A DNA stretch of 64,000 nt, taken from Orbaceae bacterium ESL0727. GTDB lineage: Bacteria; Pseudomonadota; Gammaproteobacteria; Enterobacterales; Orbaceae. The stretch lies in the NCBI GenBank assembly GCA_029433345.1, contig JAQTHY010000001.1, forward strand, positions 434,001-498,000. The letters are read 5' to 3'. The position numbers and the translations under genes were made by a program. Below, in pieces: positions 11,173-20,820 of this stretch. Position 1 is the stretch's first letter. The number at the start of each line of letters is the position of its first letter. The notes under the pieces were generated by a model. It worked only from the letters and a program-made list of their open reading frames with translations. It searched no databases and had not been told where the DNA came from.

Positions 11173-13356
11173 ATGAATACGCTATTTGCCAGTACGTCAC
11201 GTGGTCTGGAAGAACTACTCAAAAAAGAACTGCAACAAATCGGTGCAGTAGAATGCCAAATTACGCAAGGTGGCGTCTATTTTCAGGCGGACGAAAAAAC
11301 ATTATATCAATCACTCTTATGGTCCCGATTAGCATCGCGTATTTTATTACCCCTTGCTGAATTCGATATTTATAGCGATTTAGATCTTTATTCCTGTGCA
11401 ATCAATATTGCTTGGCCAGATATTTTTTCGGCTGATAGTACATTTGCGATTAACTTTGTTGGCATGAATGAATTTATCCGCAATAGCCAATATGGCGCAC
11501 TCAAAATAAAAGATGCCATCGTTGATTGTTTCTTACGTAAAGTGAACACCCGCCCCAATGTAGCTAAACTCAATCCCGATATTCGCATCCATGCTCATTT
11601 GGATAAAAACCGTGTCACCTTGTCGCTGGATTTAAGTGGTAGCAGTTTACATCAACGTGGTTATCGGGAACAGACAGGCCCAGCGCCATTAAAAGAAAAT
11701 CTCGCTGCCGCAGTGGTCATGCGATCAGGTTGGTCGCCGAATGAACCCTTGATCGATCCGATGTGTGGTTCAGGTACCTTACTGATTGAAGCCGCCATGA
11801 TAGCTGCCCATATTCCACCTGGCATGCAACGTAAACAGTGGGGATTTTTGGCATGGAAAGGATTTAATCCAGCATTATGGAATGAACTGCTCTACACCGC
11901 TAAGCAAAATATTACCCATCCGCAAACCCAATTCATTGGCTACGACAATAACAGCCAAGTCCTTGAACGAGCCAAACAAAATGCACTGATTGCCGGTGTG
12001 GGGGAGTTTATCACGTTTGCTAAGCAAGATGTGACTCAGCTGACTAATCCATTACCGCCATCAACCTGCGGCGTGATTATTAGCAATCCGCCTTATGGAG
12101 AACGACTCGAAAGTGAGCCCGCACTTATCGCTTTATATACCGCATTAGGTCAACAAATCAAACAACATTTTGCCGGTTGGCGCCTATCACTCTTTAGCGG
12201 TGCACCACAACTTCTCAACTGTTTACAAATGCGCGCTGATCGACAGTTTAAAGCCAAAAATGGACCGCTTGATTGTGTACAAAAAAATTATTCAATTAAG
12301 CAACACTCGCTTACCGAATCCCAAACGTACGAAGAAAATAAATCATCTAACAATAAGATTTTTGATAATAATAGTGAACAAAATCATATCATAACCAAAA
12401 TAGCTGCCCCTGATTTTGCCAATCGATTGCGTAAAAACAATCAGAAATTAACAAAATGGGCACAACAAGAAGGCATCGAGTGCTATCGCTTATACGATGC
12501 TGATCTGCCCGAATACAATGTGGCGATAGATCGTTATAAAGATAAGATTGTGGTACAGGAATATGCCGCCCCTAAAACTATCGATCCCCAAAAAGCACGC
12601 CAACGACTCTTTGATATTATTAATGCTACCCTTGCAGTATTAGCATTAACGGCAGATCAATTAATTTTAAAAACACGCGCCAAACAGAAAGGTAAACAGC
12701 AATATCAACCATTAGCCAAACAGCAAGACTATTTTTTAGTGCACGAATATGTCATCAAACAGCACCAAACGCAATTTTGGGTCAATTTGACTGATTATTT
12801 AGATACCGGACTCTTTTTAGATCATCGACTCGCACGTCAAATGATTGGTAATATGAGTGCCAATAAAGACTTCTTGAATTTATTTGCCTACACTGGGAGT
12901 GCCACTGTTTATGCAGGACTCGGCGGCGCAAAATCGACAGTCACGGTTGATATGTCGCGGACTTATTTAGAATGGACCGATCGCAATCTACGCCAAAATG
13001 GCCTCACCGGTAACCGACATCGCTTAATCCAAGCCGATTGCTTACTCTATCTCACGCAAACTCACGATCAATTTGATCTTATTTTTATTGATCCGCCTAC
13101 TTTTTCAAACTCCAAACGCATGCAAAACACTTTCGATGTGCAGCGCGACCATTTGCAATTAATGGCTAACTTAAAGCGACTGTTACGCCCCAAAGGAACA
13201 ATTATTTTTTCTAATAATCGTACGGGTTTTCAAATCGACGCTGAAGGCATGAATAAGTTGGGATTAACTTGCCAAAACATTACTGAAAAAACGATATCAT
13301 TAGATTTTAAGCGGAATAAACAGATACATTGTTGTTTTATTATCCAACATAAATAA
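11173..13356 (+). CDS. rlmL: 23S rRNA methyltransferase RlmKL (bifunctional)
   Basis: Fused methyltransferase that makes m2G2445 (N-terminal half, RlmL) and m7G2069 (C-terminal half, RlmK) in 23S rRNA. Order: THUMP RNA-binding domain (about 45-155), first Rossmann methyltransferase with DPMCGSG at 195-201 and NPPY at 305-308, then the second methyltransferase with a conserved LFLDHR and IDPPTFSNS (Asp640). The ATG at 11173 was chosen over an upstream in-frame codon inside dam because the protein then starts [12 protein letters not shown] like E. coli. An Asn/Ser-rich insert at about 370-410 makes it 727 residues against 702 in E. coli. Confidence 0.95.
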   Translation: MNTLFASTSRGLEELLKKELQQIGAVECQITQGGVYFQADEKTLYQSLLWSRLASRILLPLAEFDIYSDLDLYSCAINIAWPDIFSADSTFAINFVGMNEFIRNSQYGALKIKDAIVDCFLRKVNTRPNVAKLNPDIRIHAHLDKNRVTLSLDLSGSSLHQRGYREQTGPAPLKENLAAAVVMRSGWSPNEPLIDPMCGSGTLLIEAAMIAAHIPPGMQRKQWGFLAWKGFNPALWNELLYTAKQNITHPQTQFIGYDNNSQVLERAKQNALIAGVGEFITFAKQDVTQLTNPLPPSTCGVIISNPPYGERLESEPALIALYTALGQQIKQHFAGWRLSLFSGAPQLLNCLQMRADRQFKAKNGPLDCVQKNYSIKQHSLTESQTYEENKSSNNKIFDNNSEQNHIITKIAAPDFANRLRKNNQKLTKWAQQEGIECYRLYDADLPEYNVAIDRYKDKIVVQEYAAPKTIDPQKARQRLFDIINATLAVLALTADQLILKTRAKQKGKQQYQPLAKQQDYFLVHEYVIKQHQTQFWVNLTDYLDTGLFLDHRLARQMIGNMSANKDFLNLFAYTGSATVYAGLGGAKSTVTVDMSRTYLEWTDRNLRQNGLTGNRHRLIQADCLLYLTQTHDQFDLIFIDPPTFSNSKRMQNTFDVQRDHLQLMANLKRLLRPKGTIIFSNNRTGFQIDAEGMNKLGLTCQNITEKTISLDFKRNKQIHCCFIIQHK

Positions 13357-13591
13357 TATTTATTTGACTGATTGATTACATATTCGTAATCTTTTTGTTG
13401 CTAAGCCTATAGACTTGTTACGTGATATCGGCTATCTTGCTCGATAGTAAAACGTTTATTTTTTTTAAATAATGAGTTAGCATTTATAGAATATAATTAT
13501 TTGATTAAGATGAATTTTTATTTTATGGTCACAAAAGTTAATTGCTGTTTTAAATGTAGTAGAATTTAAGTTTTTACTAAGGAATTTTAAG

Positions 13592-14890
13592 ATGTTCAAA
13601 TTTACATCTCGCTTTTTAATAGCCTGCTCCATCTTATTATGTGCCATGATGGGTCATGCAGAAGTGCGTATTATTATTACTGATGGCATTAGTTCGGCAA
13701 AACCGATTGCTGTCGTCCCTTTTCAATGGACTGGATCAGGTGAACCACCACAAAATATAGAAGAAATTGTGGCATCCGATTTAAGAAATAGTGGTAAATT
13801 CAATCCGATTAATCCTAGCAGTATGCCGCAAAAACCAACCACCGCATCTGGCGTAACACCAAGTTTATGGAGTCCGCTTAATGTGTCTGCGGTTGTTGTC
13901 GGTACTATTCAACCCGATGCATCAGGTAAATATCTCATTACTTATCAACTCGTTGATACAACCACCCATCCTGGCGCAGTCTTAGCGCAAAATCAATTTG
14001 CTATTGAAAAACGTTGGGTACGTTATGCTGCGCATACCGCCAGTGACGAAATATTCGAAGCATTAACCGGTATCCGCGGTGCATTTAGAACACGAATCGC
14101 TTATGTTGTTAAATTGGCTAAAGGACCATTTAATCACGAACTTCGCGTATCAGATTATGATGGTTATGATCAATCGATCGTGCACCGTTCAAAAGAACCA
14201 TTAATGTCACCAACTTGGTCACCTGATGGTAAAAAACTTGCTTATGTTACCTTTGAAGGTGGTCATTCAGCATTAGTGCTTAAAACCTTAGATAGTGGTG
14301 CGGTCGAAACGATTGCCTCTTTCCCACAACATAATGGTGCACCTGCGTTTTCACCAGATGGCAGTAAGTTAGCATTCGCTTTATCGAAAGATGGTAGCTT
14401 GAATCTCTATATGATGAATTTGAGTTCTAAAAAAATCACTCAAATTACTTCAGGCCGTAGTAATGATACTGAACCATCATGGATGCCAGATAATCAAACT
14501 ATTGTCTATACATCAGACCAAGCAGGTCGACCACAACTTTATACAGTCAATGTTAGCAGCGGTGCTTCACAACGACTAACTTGGGATAATACTCAAAACC
14601 AAAATGCCCGAGTTGCACCAGATGGCAGTTTTATTGCGATGATTTCAACCAATAATGGTGAACAACATATCACACGATATGATGTCGCAACCAAAACTTA
14701 CCAACGATTAACTGATACATTTTTAGACGAAACACCAAGCATTGCACCAAACGGTACAATGATAATTTATAGTTCTACTCAAGGGTTGGGAACAATTCTA
14801 AATCTTGTTTCAACGGATGGTAACTTTAAAGCTCGGTTACCTGGCACCGATGGGCAGGTAAAATTCCCTGCTTGGTCGCCCTATTTATAA
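13592..14890 (+). CDS. tolB: Tol-Pal system periplasmic protein TolB
   Basis: Periplasmic beta-propeller that cycles between Pal and TolA during outer-membrane constriction. There is a Sec signal peptide (cleavage GHA|EVR after residue 23), an N-terminal alpha/beta domain to about 165 and a propeller with repeated [27 protein letters not shown] and APDG blades. At 432 residues it equals E. coli TolB (430). pal and cpoB follow; tolQRA, normally just upstream, are not in the window, so the tol cluster is split. Confidence 0.97.
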   Translation: MFKFTSRFLIACSILLCAMMGHAEVRIIITDGISSAKPIAVVPFQWTGSGEPPQNIEEIVASDLRNSGKFNPINPSSMPQKPTTASGVTPSLWSPLNVSAVVVGTIQPDASGKYLITYQLVDTTTHPGAVLAQNQFAIEKRWVRYAAHTASDEIFEALTGIRGAFRTRIAYVVKLAKGPFNHELRVSDYDGYDQSIVHRSKEPLMSPTWSPDGKKLAYVTFEGGHSALVLKTLDSGAVETIASFPQHNGAPAFSPDGSKLAFALSKDGSLNLYMMNLSSKKITQITSGRSNDTEPSWMPDNQTIVYTSDQAGRPQLYTVNVSSGASQRLTWDNTQNQNARVAPDGSFIAMISTNNGEQHITRYDVATKTYQRLTDTFLDETPSIAPNGTMIIYSSTQGLGTILNLVSTDGNFKARLPGTDGQVKFPAWSPYL

Positions 14891-15073
14891 GGATTGATTA
14901 GAAATTAATCAATATTATGAATAATAGAATTGTAGAAATAGTAGAGCCGTTATAATATATATACCCTAATCATTTTAGTCGTTAACAGGCACCACTTGAA
15001 GTCGATTAGATGTATACCATATGTTCGTATATAAAGTAATAGGCAATTTATTCAAACAAAAAGGAGTTACACA

Positions 15074-15553
15074 ATGCAATTTTCTAAATATCTTAAAGTA
15101 GCAGCAATTGCTTTACCATTAATTGCTGTAACAGCATGTTCTTCAAAAAGCAACAACAATGCTGGCGGAAGTGTTAATGATGGTGATACTTTATCACAAG
15201 CAGAACGTGAAGCACTTCAAAAATTACAACAAAACAACATCGTATATTTCGGTTTCGATAAATACAACATCGGTTCAGAATATACTAAATTGTTAGATTC
15301 TCATGCTGATTTCTTACGTGCACATTCATCTTTCAAAGTAACTGTTGAAGGTCATGCCGATGAACGCGGTACACCAGAATACAACATCGCATTAGGTGAA
15401 CGTCGTGCGTCTGCAGTTAAATCATACCTACAAGGTAATGGTGTTTCTGCTGGTCAAATGTCAATCGTATCATACGGTAAAGAAAAACCAGCAGTTTTAG
15501 GTCATGACGAAGCAGCTTATGCTAAAAACCGTCGTGCCGTTATTGTTTACTAA
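15074..15553 (+). CDS. pal: Peptidoglycan-associated lipoprotein Pal
   Basis: Outer-membrane lipoprotein that grips peptidoglycan and TolB. Lipobox VTAC places the lipidated Cys at 22; after a Ser/Asn/Gly tether comes an OmpA-C-like domain (about 50-159) with [33 protein letters not shown] and the meso-DAP-binding Asp/Arg pair. A strong AGGAG precedes the ATG. Codon choice is conspicuously uniform, as expected for an abundant envelope protein. Confidence 0.98.
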   Translation: MQFSKYLKVAAIALPLIAVTACSSKSNNNAGGSVNDGDTLSQAEREALQKLQQNNIVYFGFDKYNIGSEYTKLLDSHADFLRAHSSFKVTVEGHADERGTPEYNIALGERRASAVKSYLQGNGVSAGQMSIVSYGKEKPAVLGHDEAAYAKNRRAVIVY

Positions 15554-15564
15554 TATCATCTCTC

Positions 15565-15595
15565 AAACGGCTGTTAATACAGCCGTTTATTTTTT
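15565..15595 (+). terminator. Rho-independent terminator after pal
   Basis: AAACGGCTG (15565-15573) and CAGCCGTTT (15580-15588) form a perfect 9-bp stem with a 6-nt loop, followed by ATTTTTTT. cpoB starts 31 nt later, so it must be read through or have a promoter within the hairpin region. Confidence 0.9.
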
Positions 15596-15626
15596 CGTTC
15601 ACACTTAAGTTTATTCCGAGTTTCAT

Positions 15627-16469
15627 ATGTATAAAAAAATACTATGTCTATGCGTGTTTTTTCTTTTCGCTGGCTATGGTTGCGCTGCAGGTAGCTCATC
15701 AGAATTGGAAAGAACGGTTCAAGCACAGGGCCAATTGCTAATTGAAAGCCAACAACGCATAAATGATTTACAATCTGAACTTGACGCTCTAAGAGGGCAA
15801 TTAGAAGAAAACACGTATCAATTAAATCAAGTTATTGAACGTCAAAAAATGATATTTCAGCAACTTGCTAACGGTTCCGGTTTTTCATCTTCTTCTAATA
15901 ACAATTCAGACAACCGTAATTTAAATAATAGTGCAAATAGTAGTGCTGATAGCAATGCCGCAAACAGTAATGCCAATGCAAGTAGCAATACTAATGCCAA
16001 TAGTACTATTTCTGAACCTGCGGCTCAAACAGATACTGCAGTCACTACAGCATCACCAGCAACAAAAGATCTCATTGGCTGGACAACATCGGGTAACGAT
16101 AAGAATGATTATAATTTTATCATGCAATTTGTTACCGATGGTAAACAAAACAACGAAGCCATTGTTGCCTTCCAGAAATTCTTAAAGGCTTATCCCAAAT
16201 CCAGTTATCAAGCAAATGCCAATTATTGGTTAGGTCAATTGCTTTATAGACAAGGGAAAAAAGATGACGCCTCATTTTATTATGCCACTGTCGTAAAAAA
16301 CTATGCTTCCTCACCTAAAGCTGCCGATAGCCTTTATAAAGTTGGTTTGATTTTACTCGAAAAAGGTGACAAAGCGAACGCCAAACTTGTATTCCAGCGT
16401 GTTATCAATCAATATCCAAAAGATAAGAATTCGGTTGATCAAGCGCATAAAAAGTTAGCTTCCCTATAG
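15627..16469 (+). CDS. cpoB: Cell division coordinator CpoB (YbgF)
   Basis: Periplasmic TPR protein that couples Tol-Pal activity to PBP1B at the septum. The sequence shows a signal peptide (hydrophobic 5-17; the GYGC at 16-19 could be a weak lipobox, otherwise cleavage falls soon after), a trimerising coiled coil (about 28-75), a long Ser/Asn/Ala spacer (90-145) and three C-terminal TPR-like repeats containing AFQKFLKAYPKSSYQANANY and YPKDKNSVDQAHKKL. Length 280 against 263 in E. coli. Its place right after pal is conserved. Confidence 0.93.
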   Translation: MYKKILCLCVFFLFAGYGCAAGSSSELERTVQAQGQLLIESQQRINDLQSELDALRGQLEENTYQLNQVIERQKMIFQQLANGSGFSSSSNNNSDNRNLNNSANSSADSNAANSNANASSNTNANSTISEPAAQTDTAVTTASPATKDLIGWTTSGNDKNDYNFIMQFVTDGKQNNEAIVAFQKFLKAYPKSSYQANANYWLGQLLYRQGKKDDASFYYATVVKNYASSPKAADSLYKVGLILLEKGDKANAKLVFQRVINQYPKDKNSVDQAHKKLASL

Positions 16470-16527
16470 TCTATGTTGTCCATCTGCATAAATAACCATC
16501 TTTTAACACAAAAAACAGTAAAAAAAG

Positions 16528-16556
16528 TTGCGTAAACAGTAAATCACCATTATTAT
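16528..16556 (+). promoter_or_regulatory. Likely promoter of tRNA-Lys
   Basis: TTGCGT (16528-16533) and TATTAT (16551-16556) are separated by 17 nt, about 67 nt ahead of the tRNA. Good spacing, four or five matches per hexamer; predicted by eye only. Confidence 0.45.
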
Positions 16557-16623
16557 AGCAACCCGAAATTACTTGTAATCAGAAATATCCTCTACTCACA
16601 AAAGAGTAATTTTATCTCCAAAT

Positions 16624-16699
16624 GGGTCGTTAGCTCAGCCGGTAGAGCAGCGGACTTTTAATCCGTTGGTCGAGCGTTCGAATCGCTCACGACCCACCA
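16624..16699 (+). tRNA. tRNA-Lys (anticodon TTT)
   Basis: A complete cloverleaf can be drawn: acceptor GGGTCGT (16624-16630) pairs with ACGACCC (16689-16695), the anticodon loop CTTTTAA is at 16655-16661 with anticodon TTT at 16657-16659, the T loop is GTTCGAATC and CCA is encoded (16697-16699). The sequence is nearly that of E. coli tRNA-Lys. Confidence 0.98.
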
Positions 16700-16802
16700 A
16701 CTTCACCAATATTTATCATCTATCCTCATTTTATTGCCTTTATTTAATACAATTACGTCACGTGCACATTGAAGGAAGCGACTTTTTTCGTTACAATTTA
16801 TT

Positions 16803-16821
16803 GCAAATGATAATTATTATA
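16803..16821 (+). promoter_or_regulatory. Fur box upstream of siderophore importer
   Basis: The 19-mer at 16803-16821 contains AAATGATAATTATTATA and matches the classical E. coli Fur consensus at 15 of 19 positions. It lies about 100 nt ahead of the substrate-binding protein gene, where a repressor would block the promoter. This implies iron-repressed expression of the four-gene importer. Confidence 0.75.
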
Positions 16822-16921
16822 TTTACCGTTTCATAAAATATCTTATCGCACCTTCACATGGCAAATGTTAAGATATTTATCGGCTTGCAATATTTATTGG
16901 CATTAACTAAAGGGAAACACC

Positions 16922-17872
16922 ATGTATTCATCTGTTAAGACAAAATTGGTATTATGCATCACATTACTTCTTGTACTCGCTGGATGTGATAATAAAACCA
17001 GTAATCAGACAACAGTACCAACCGTCACTATTGAACATGAACAAGGAAAAAGTGTTGTTCCACTAAACCCACAAAACGTCGCAGTGTTTAATATTGCTAC
17101 TTTAGATATCATGGATGCCCTACATATTCCAGTCAAAGCGGTACCGCAATCATCAGTCCACTTACCAACATTCTTAGCGCAATATGGCAGTAATGAATAT
17201 ACGAATGTTGGCACACTCTTCGAACCAAATTATGAAGTATTAAGTTCGATCAAACCTGACCTTATCTTAGCGGGTGGACGATCGCATGATGCTTATAAAA
17301 AATTAAATGAAATCGCGCCAACTATCTCATTAGAAGTTGACCACAATGACTTTCTCAATAGTCTAACTGAACGCGTTAATCAATTAGGGACTATTTTTAA
17401 TAAGCAGGATGACGCCCAAAAATTAATCACTGAATTTAAGCAAAAAATAGAACAGACCCGCGCCAAAACAGCTAATGAAGGCACTGCTTTAGTCATTATG
17501 ATCAATGGTGGCAAGATGTCCGCTTACGGACCAAAATCACGCTTCGGTTTTATCTTTGATCAACTTGGCTTCAAACCCGCTGCGGTATTTACAGAAGCAG
17601 GTCCACATGGCAACGCAGTAACCGCCGAATTTATTTTGAGTGTCAATCCTGATTGGTTATTTGTCTTAGATCGTGATACCGCTATCGGCAGAACAGAAGC
17701 CGAATCAGCACAACAAGTATTGAATAATACCTTAATCCAAAAAACCAATGCTTGGCAGCATAATCACATCGTCTATTTAGATTCAACATCCATGTATATT
17801 GCAGGTGGCATACAAACCTACAGCCAATTAATGGATCAAATTAATACGTTATTAGCACAACCAACACCTTAA
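16922..17872 (+). CDS. Siderophore ABC importer, substrate-binding lipoprotein
   Basis: Periplasmic-binding lipoprotein for an iron-siderophore complex. Lipobox LAGC gives Cys22; the remainder is a type III (helical-backbone) binding protein with the typical PLNPQNVAVFNIATLDIMDAL start and IKPDLILAGGR. Closest in kind to the CeuE/YclQ/VctP/FatB group that binds catecholate or petrobactin-like siderophores, judged from sequence feel and the ATPase downstream; the exact ligand cannot be read. First of four tightly packed genes behind a Fur box; permease gene starts 3 nt after its stop. Confidence 0.9.
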   Translation: MYSSVKTKLVLCITLLLVLAGCDNKTSNQTTVPTVTIEHEQGKSVVPLNPQNVAVFNIATLDIMDALHIPVKAVPQSSVHLPTFLAQYGSNEYTNVGTLFEPNYEVLSSIKPDLILAGGRSHDAYKKLNEIAPTISLEVDHNDFLNSLTERVNQLGTIFNKQDDAQKLITEFKQKIEQTRAKTANEGTALVIMINGGKMSAYGPKSRFGFIFDQLGFKPAAVFTEAGPHGNAVTAEFILSVNPDWLFVLDRDTAIGRTEAESAQQVLNNTLIQKTNAWQHNHIVYLDSTSMYIAGGIQTYSQLMDQINTLLAQPTP

Positions 17873-17875
17873 TTT

Positions 17876-18832
17876 ATGAAATCATTCTATATTATTGCCG
17901 CCATTATCGTCGTGATGATTATGGCGTCAATAAGTTTATTTATCGGTGCGGGCAATGTTACCTTGTCTGATCTCTGGTTCGATGACAACATGAGAGACAT
18001 TTTTTTCATTAGCCGAGTACCCAGAACATTAGCGCTACTGCTTGCCGGTAGCGCGATGAGTGTTGCTGGCTTAATCATGCAACTTCTCACCCAAAACCGC
18101 TTTGTCGAACCTACCTTAGTCGGCACCACACAATCGGCGAGTTTAGGACTTCTGGTCATGATGATCGTCGCACCTTCATCAACGGTCATGACTAAAATGG
18201 TCGTCGCCAGCTTGTTCGCGATGGTTGGCACACTACTCTTTATGCTAATCTCACGAAAAATAATCTTCAAATCCACATTGATGGTACCACTCATCGGCAT
18301 CATGTTAGGCGCAGTGATTAGTGCTATCACCACCTTCTTAGCCATGTATTTTGATCTTCTGCAATCATTGGGCGGATGGGAATCTGGCGATTTTTCAGGT
18401 ATTTTACGCGGTCGTTATGAACTATTATGGTTAGTCGGTGGATTAACATTGCTCGCCTGTTGGAGTGCGGATCAATTTACGGTCGCAGGATTAGGACGCG
18501 ATTTTTCGATCAACGTCGGCCTTAATTACCGTCGCGTAATGTTAATCGGTCTTGTTGTTATCGCCCTCATTGGCGGCATTGTCGTAGCCGTTGTCGGTGT
18601 GTTACCTTTTTTAGGACTCATTGTCCCCAACATCGTCAGCTTATTATTTGGTGATAACGTTCGCAAAACTATTCCATGGATCTGCTTAACCGGTGGGGGG
18701 CTCGTGCTGCTATGTGATATTATCGGGCGCATAATTCGTTATCCGTTTGAAATTCCAGTCAGTGTCATCCTCGGCGTTATCGGTGCCATCGTGTTTCTTA
18801 TCTTATTGAGTCGAAAACATTATGCAAGATAA
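17876..18832 (+). CDS. Siderophore ABC importer, permease 1 (FecCD family)
   Basis: Integral membrane permease of the FecCD/BtuC family with about nine hydrophobic helices over 318 residues. Signature segments include VPRTLALLLAGSAMSVAGLIMQ near residue 45, the GWESGDFSG region and GVLPFLGLIVPNIV, which faces the ATPase. CeuB/YclN-like in size and order. It begins 3 nt after the binding-protein gene and its end overlaps the second permease gene by 11 nt, which indicates translational coupling. Confidence 0.92.
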   Translation: MKSFYIIAAIIVVMIMASISLFIGAGNVTLSDLWFDDNMRDIFFISRVPRTLALLLAGSAMSVAGLIMQLLTQNRFVEPTLVGTTQSASLGLLVMMIVAPSSTVMTKMVVASLFAMVGTLLFMLISRKIIFKSTLMVPLIGIMLGAVISAITTFLAMYFDLLQSLGGWESGDFSGILRGRYELLWLVGGLTLLACWSADQFTVAGLGRDFSINVGLNYRRVMLIGLVVIALIGGIVVAVVGVLPFLGLIVPNIVSLLFGDNVRKTIPWICLTGGGLVLLCDIIGRIIRYPFEIPVSVILGVIGAIVFLILLSRKHYAR

Positions 18833-19832
18833 CTTATCACACATCCAACCATTACCTAACCCAACTTGTGGTAACAAACCCAAAGGCCTGCATTTCACCC
18901 ATAAAAAACGCCTATTTTACTTAGCGGTTGTGGCATTACTTTGCATGCTACTGTTTATGACCATCAATCTAAAGGGTAATATCGAATATATTTTAATTCA
19001 TCGTGGTTGGATGTTACTCACCATGATCTTAGTCGCTTTTTGCGCGGCCACCTCGACTTTACTCTTCCAAACAGTAAGCAATAATCGCATCTTAACACCT
19101 GCAATTATGGGAGTTGAAGCACTATTTATCCTGATTCAGACGCTTGTCATCTTTTTTATTCAAGCTCAAGGCATCTCGTTTCTTGGCGTTATGGGTAAAT
19201 TTTTATGTGAATCGGCATTATTGATTCTTTTTTCGCTCTTTTTATATCGTGGATTATTTACCAAACTTAAGCAAAATCTCCATTTAGTCTTATTAATTGG
19301 GATTATTTTTGGCATTCTTTTCCGCAGCATCGCCAATTTATTACAACGTCTCATGACACCGAGCGACTTTGCCATTTTGCAAGGCCGAATTTTTGCCACG
19401 TTTACCCGCGCAGAACCTATCTTAATCGTGTTATCGCTTATCATTGCCTTGATCACCGGTATCGTGATATGGCAAATGCGTTTTCGCTTTGATGTGTTGG
19501 CATTAGGGCGCGATAATGCCATTAATTTGGGCATTAATTACCAGCAAAATGTGACGCTAATCCTGTTATTGGTCTCTGTCTTAGTCTCGATATCAACCGC
19601 TTTAGTTGGCCCATTTACCTTTTTAGGTTTATTGATAGCGAATTTAGCTTATAGTGTTAGCGGATCCAATCAACACCGCTTTTTATTGCCTGTAGCATGC
19701 CTACTCGGCATTATTTTCTTAGTGGGTGGACAACTTATTTTAGAACATCTGCTAAAAATGAGTGGTGCCTTATCGGTGGTAGTCGAATTTATTGGTGGTC
19801 TGCTGTTTATTTTCTTATTACTCAAAAGGTAG
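18822..19832 (+). CDS. Siderophore ABC importer, permease 2 (FecCD family)
   Basis: Second FecCD-type permease, forming a heterodimer with the preceding one. The 336 residues start with a hydrophilic stretch of about 30 residues and then show eight or nine hydrophobic segments; conserved pieces include STLLFQTVSNNRILTPAIMG, LALGRDNAINLGINY and GPFTFLGLLIANLAY. This matches the CeuC/YclO subunit, which is generally more divergent than the first permease. Overlaps the previous gene by 11 nt and is followed after 4 nt by the ATPase. Confidence 0.92.
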   Translation: MQDNLSHIQPLPNPTCGNKPKGLHFTHKKRLFYLAVVALLCMLLFMTINLKGNIEYILIHRGWMLLTMILVAFCAATSTLLFQTVSNNRILTPAIMGVEALFILIQTLVIFFIQAQGISFLGVMGKFLCESALLILFSLFLYRGLFTKLKQNLHLVLLIGIIFGILFRSIANLLQRLMTPSDFAILQGRIFATFTRAEPILIVLSLIIALITGIVIWQMRFRFDVLALGRDNAINLGINYQQNVTLILLLVSVLVSISTALVGPFTFLGLLIANLAYSVSGSNQHRFLLPVACLLGIIFLVGGQLILEHLLKMSGALSVVVEFIGGLLFIFLLLKR

Positions 19833-19836
19833 CAAT

Positions 19837-20592
19837 GTGATTGAAATTGATAATATTAGCAAACAATACCAAACCACTTTTGTCTTAAAAGATATCAATG
19901 CCACCATTCCTAAAGGGGGTATCACGGCAATTATTGGGGCGAATGGCGCAGGGAAATCAACATTGCTATCCATTATTAGTCGATTATTACCCGCCAGCGC
20001 CGGCCAAGTCAGAGTGAATAATTTAGATGTCGCAAATACACCCACTGACGAACTGGCAACCTATCTATCGGTATTACGCCAAGAAAACCGCTTCACCAGC
20101 CGTTTAACCGTGGGTGAACTGGTCGGCTTTGGCCGCTATCCCTATACCAAAGGGCGCTTAAATCAAGATGATCATCGACGCATTAAGCAAGCATTAGCAT
20201 TTTTGAATTTAACAGAATTTAAAGATCGCTTTTTAGACGAACTCTCAGGGGGACAGCGCCAACGCGCCTATGTGGCGATGATCCTTTGCCAAGACACCGA
20301 CTATGTATTACTCGATGAACCGCTCAATAATTTAGACATGAAGCATTCGGTTATCATGATGAAACAGTTACGCAAAGCCGCCGATGAATTAGGTAAAACT
20401 ATCGTATTAGTCATCCATGATATCAATTTCGCCTCGGTATATTCTGATTATATTTTAGCCATGAAAAAAGGTGAACTCATCTATCAAGGCACACCAGAAC
20501 AGATTATGACCACACCGATTTTAGAAGCGATCTTCGATACCCCAATTACGATCGAACAAGTCCACGGCCAAAATATCGCGATTTACTATTAA
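19837..20592 (+). CDS. Siderophore ABC importer, ATP-binding protein
   Basis: ATPase that powers the importer. Walker A GANGAGKST, Q-loop LRQENRFTS, signature LSGGQRQRAY, Walker B YVLLDEP and the switch His in VIHDINFASVYSDYI are all present; the last phrase is typical of CeuD/YclP/VctC. I place the start at GTG 19837: AAAAGG lies just ahead, it is 4 nt past the permease stop, and the protein then begins I-E-I-D-N-I-S-K-Q-Y as in the family; the open frame extends upstream into permease 2 but that part has no homology. 251 residues. Confidence 0.93.
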   Translation: MIEIDNISKQYQTTFVLKDINATIPKGGITAIIGANGAGKSTLLSIISRLLPASAGQVRVNNLDVANTPTDELATYLSVLRQENRFTSRLTVGELVGFGRYPYTKGRLNQDDHRRIKQALAFLNLTEFKDRFLDELSGGQRQRAYVAMILCQDTDYVLLDEPLNNLDMKHSVIMMKQLRKAADELGKTIVLVIHDINFASVYSDYILAMKKGELIYQGTPEQIMTTPILEAIFDTPITIEQVHGQNIAIYY

Positions 20593-20704
20593 TCGGTGCG
20601 GTTATCAATATAGGCTGTTATGAATATGACGGTCATTAATAGACTATTATTAATAAGGCGATTATCAATATCACTAACATGCCTGCAGCGTAAAATAGTT
20701 GAAT

Positions 20705-20730
20705 GTTTCAGAACTACCCTACGTTTATGT
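20705..20730 (-). repeat. Dispersed 26-nt motif (reverse copy)
   Basis: A reverse-oriented copy of the motif whose forward form reads ACATAAACGT, a short variable part, then AGTTCTGAAAC. Other copies are at 7479-7504, 22883-22908, 25398-25424 and 60667-60692. Four of the five lie in adhesin-family flanks. Function unknown. Confidence 0.5.
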
Positions 20731-20751
20731 ATAATTTAGCGGATGGATGAA

Positions 20752-20796
20752 TGTTTACTGAGTAATTGTTTACTGATTAACTGTTTACTAAGTAAG
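20752..20796. repeat. 15-nt tandem repeat, three units
   Basis: Units TGTTTACTGAGTAAT, TGTTTACTGATTAAC and TGTTTACTAAGTAAG follow one another at exact 15-nt spacing, ending 24 nt from the stop codon of the adhesin gene that points towards them. The same 15-nt array follows two other copies of the family (23050-23093 and 60827-60886). Confidence 0.8.
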
Positions 20797-20820
20797 TGCT
20801 CACCAAATCGTATCACGCAA

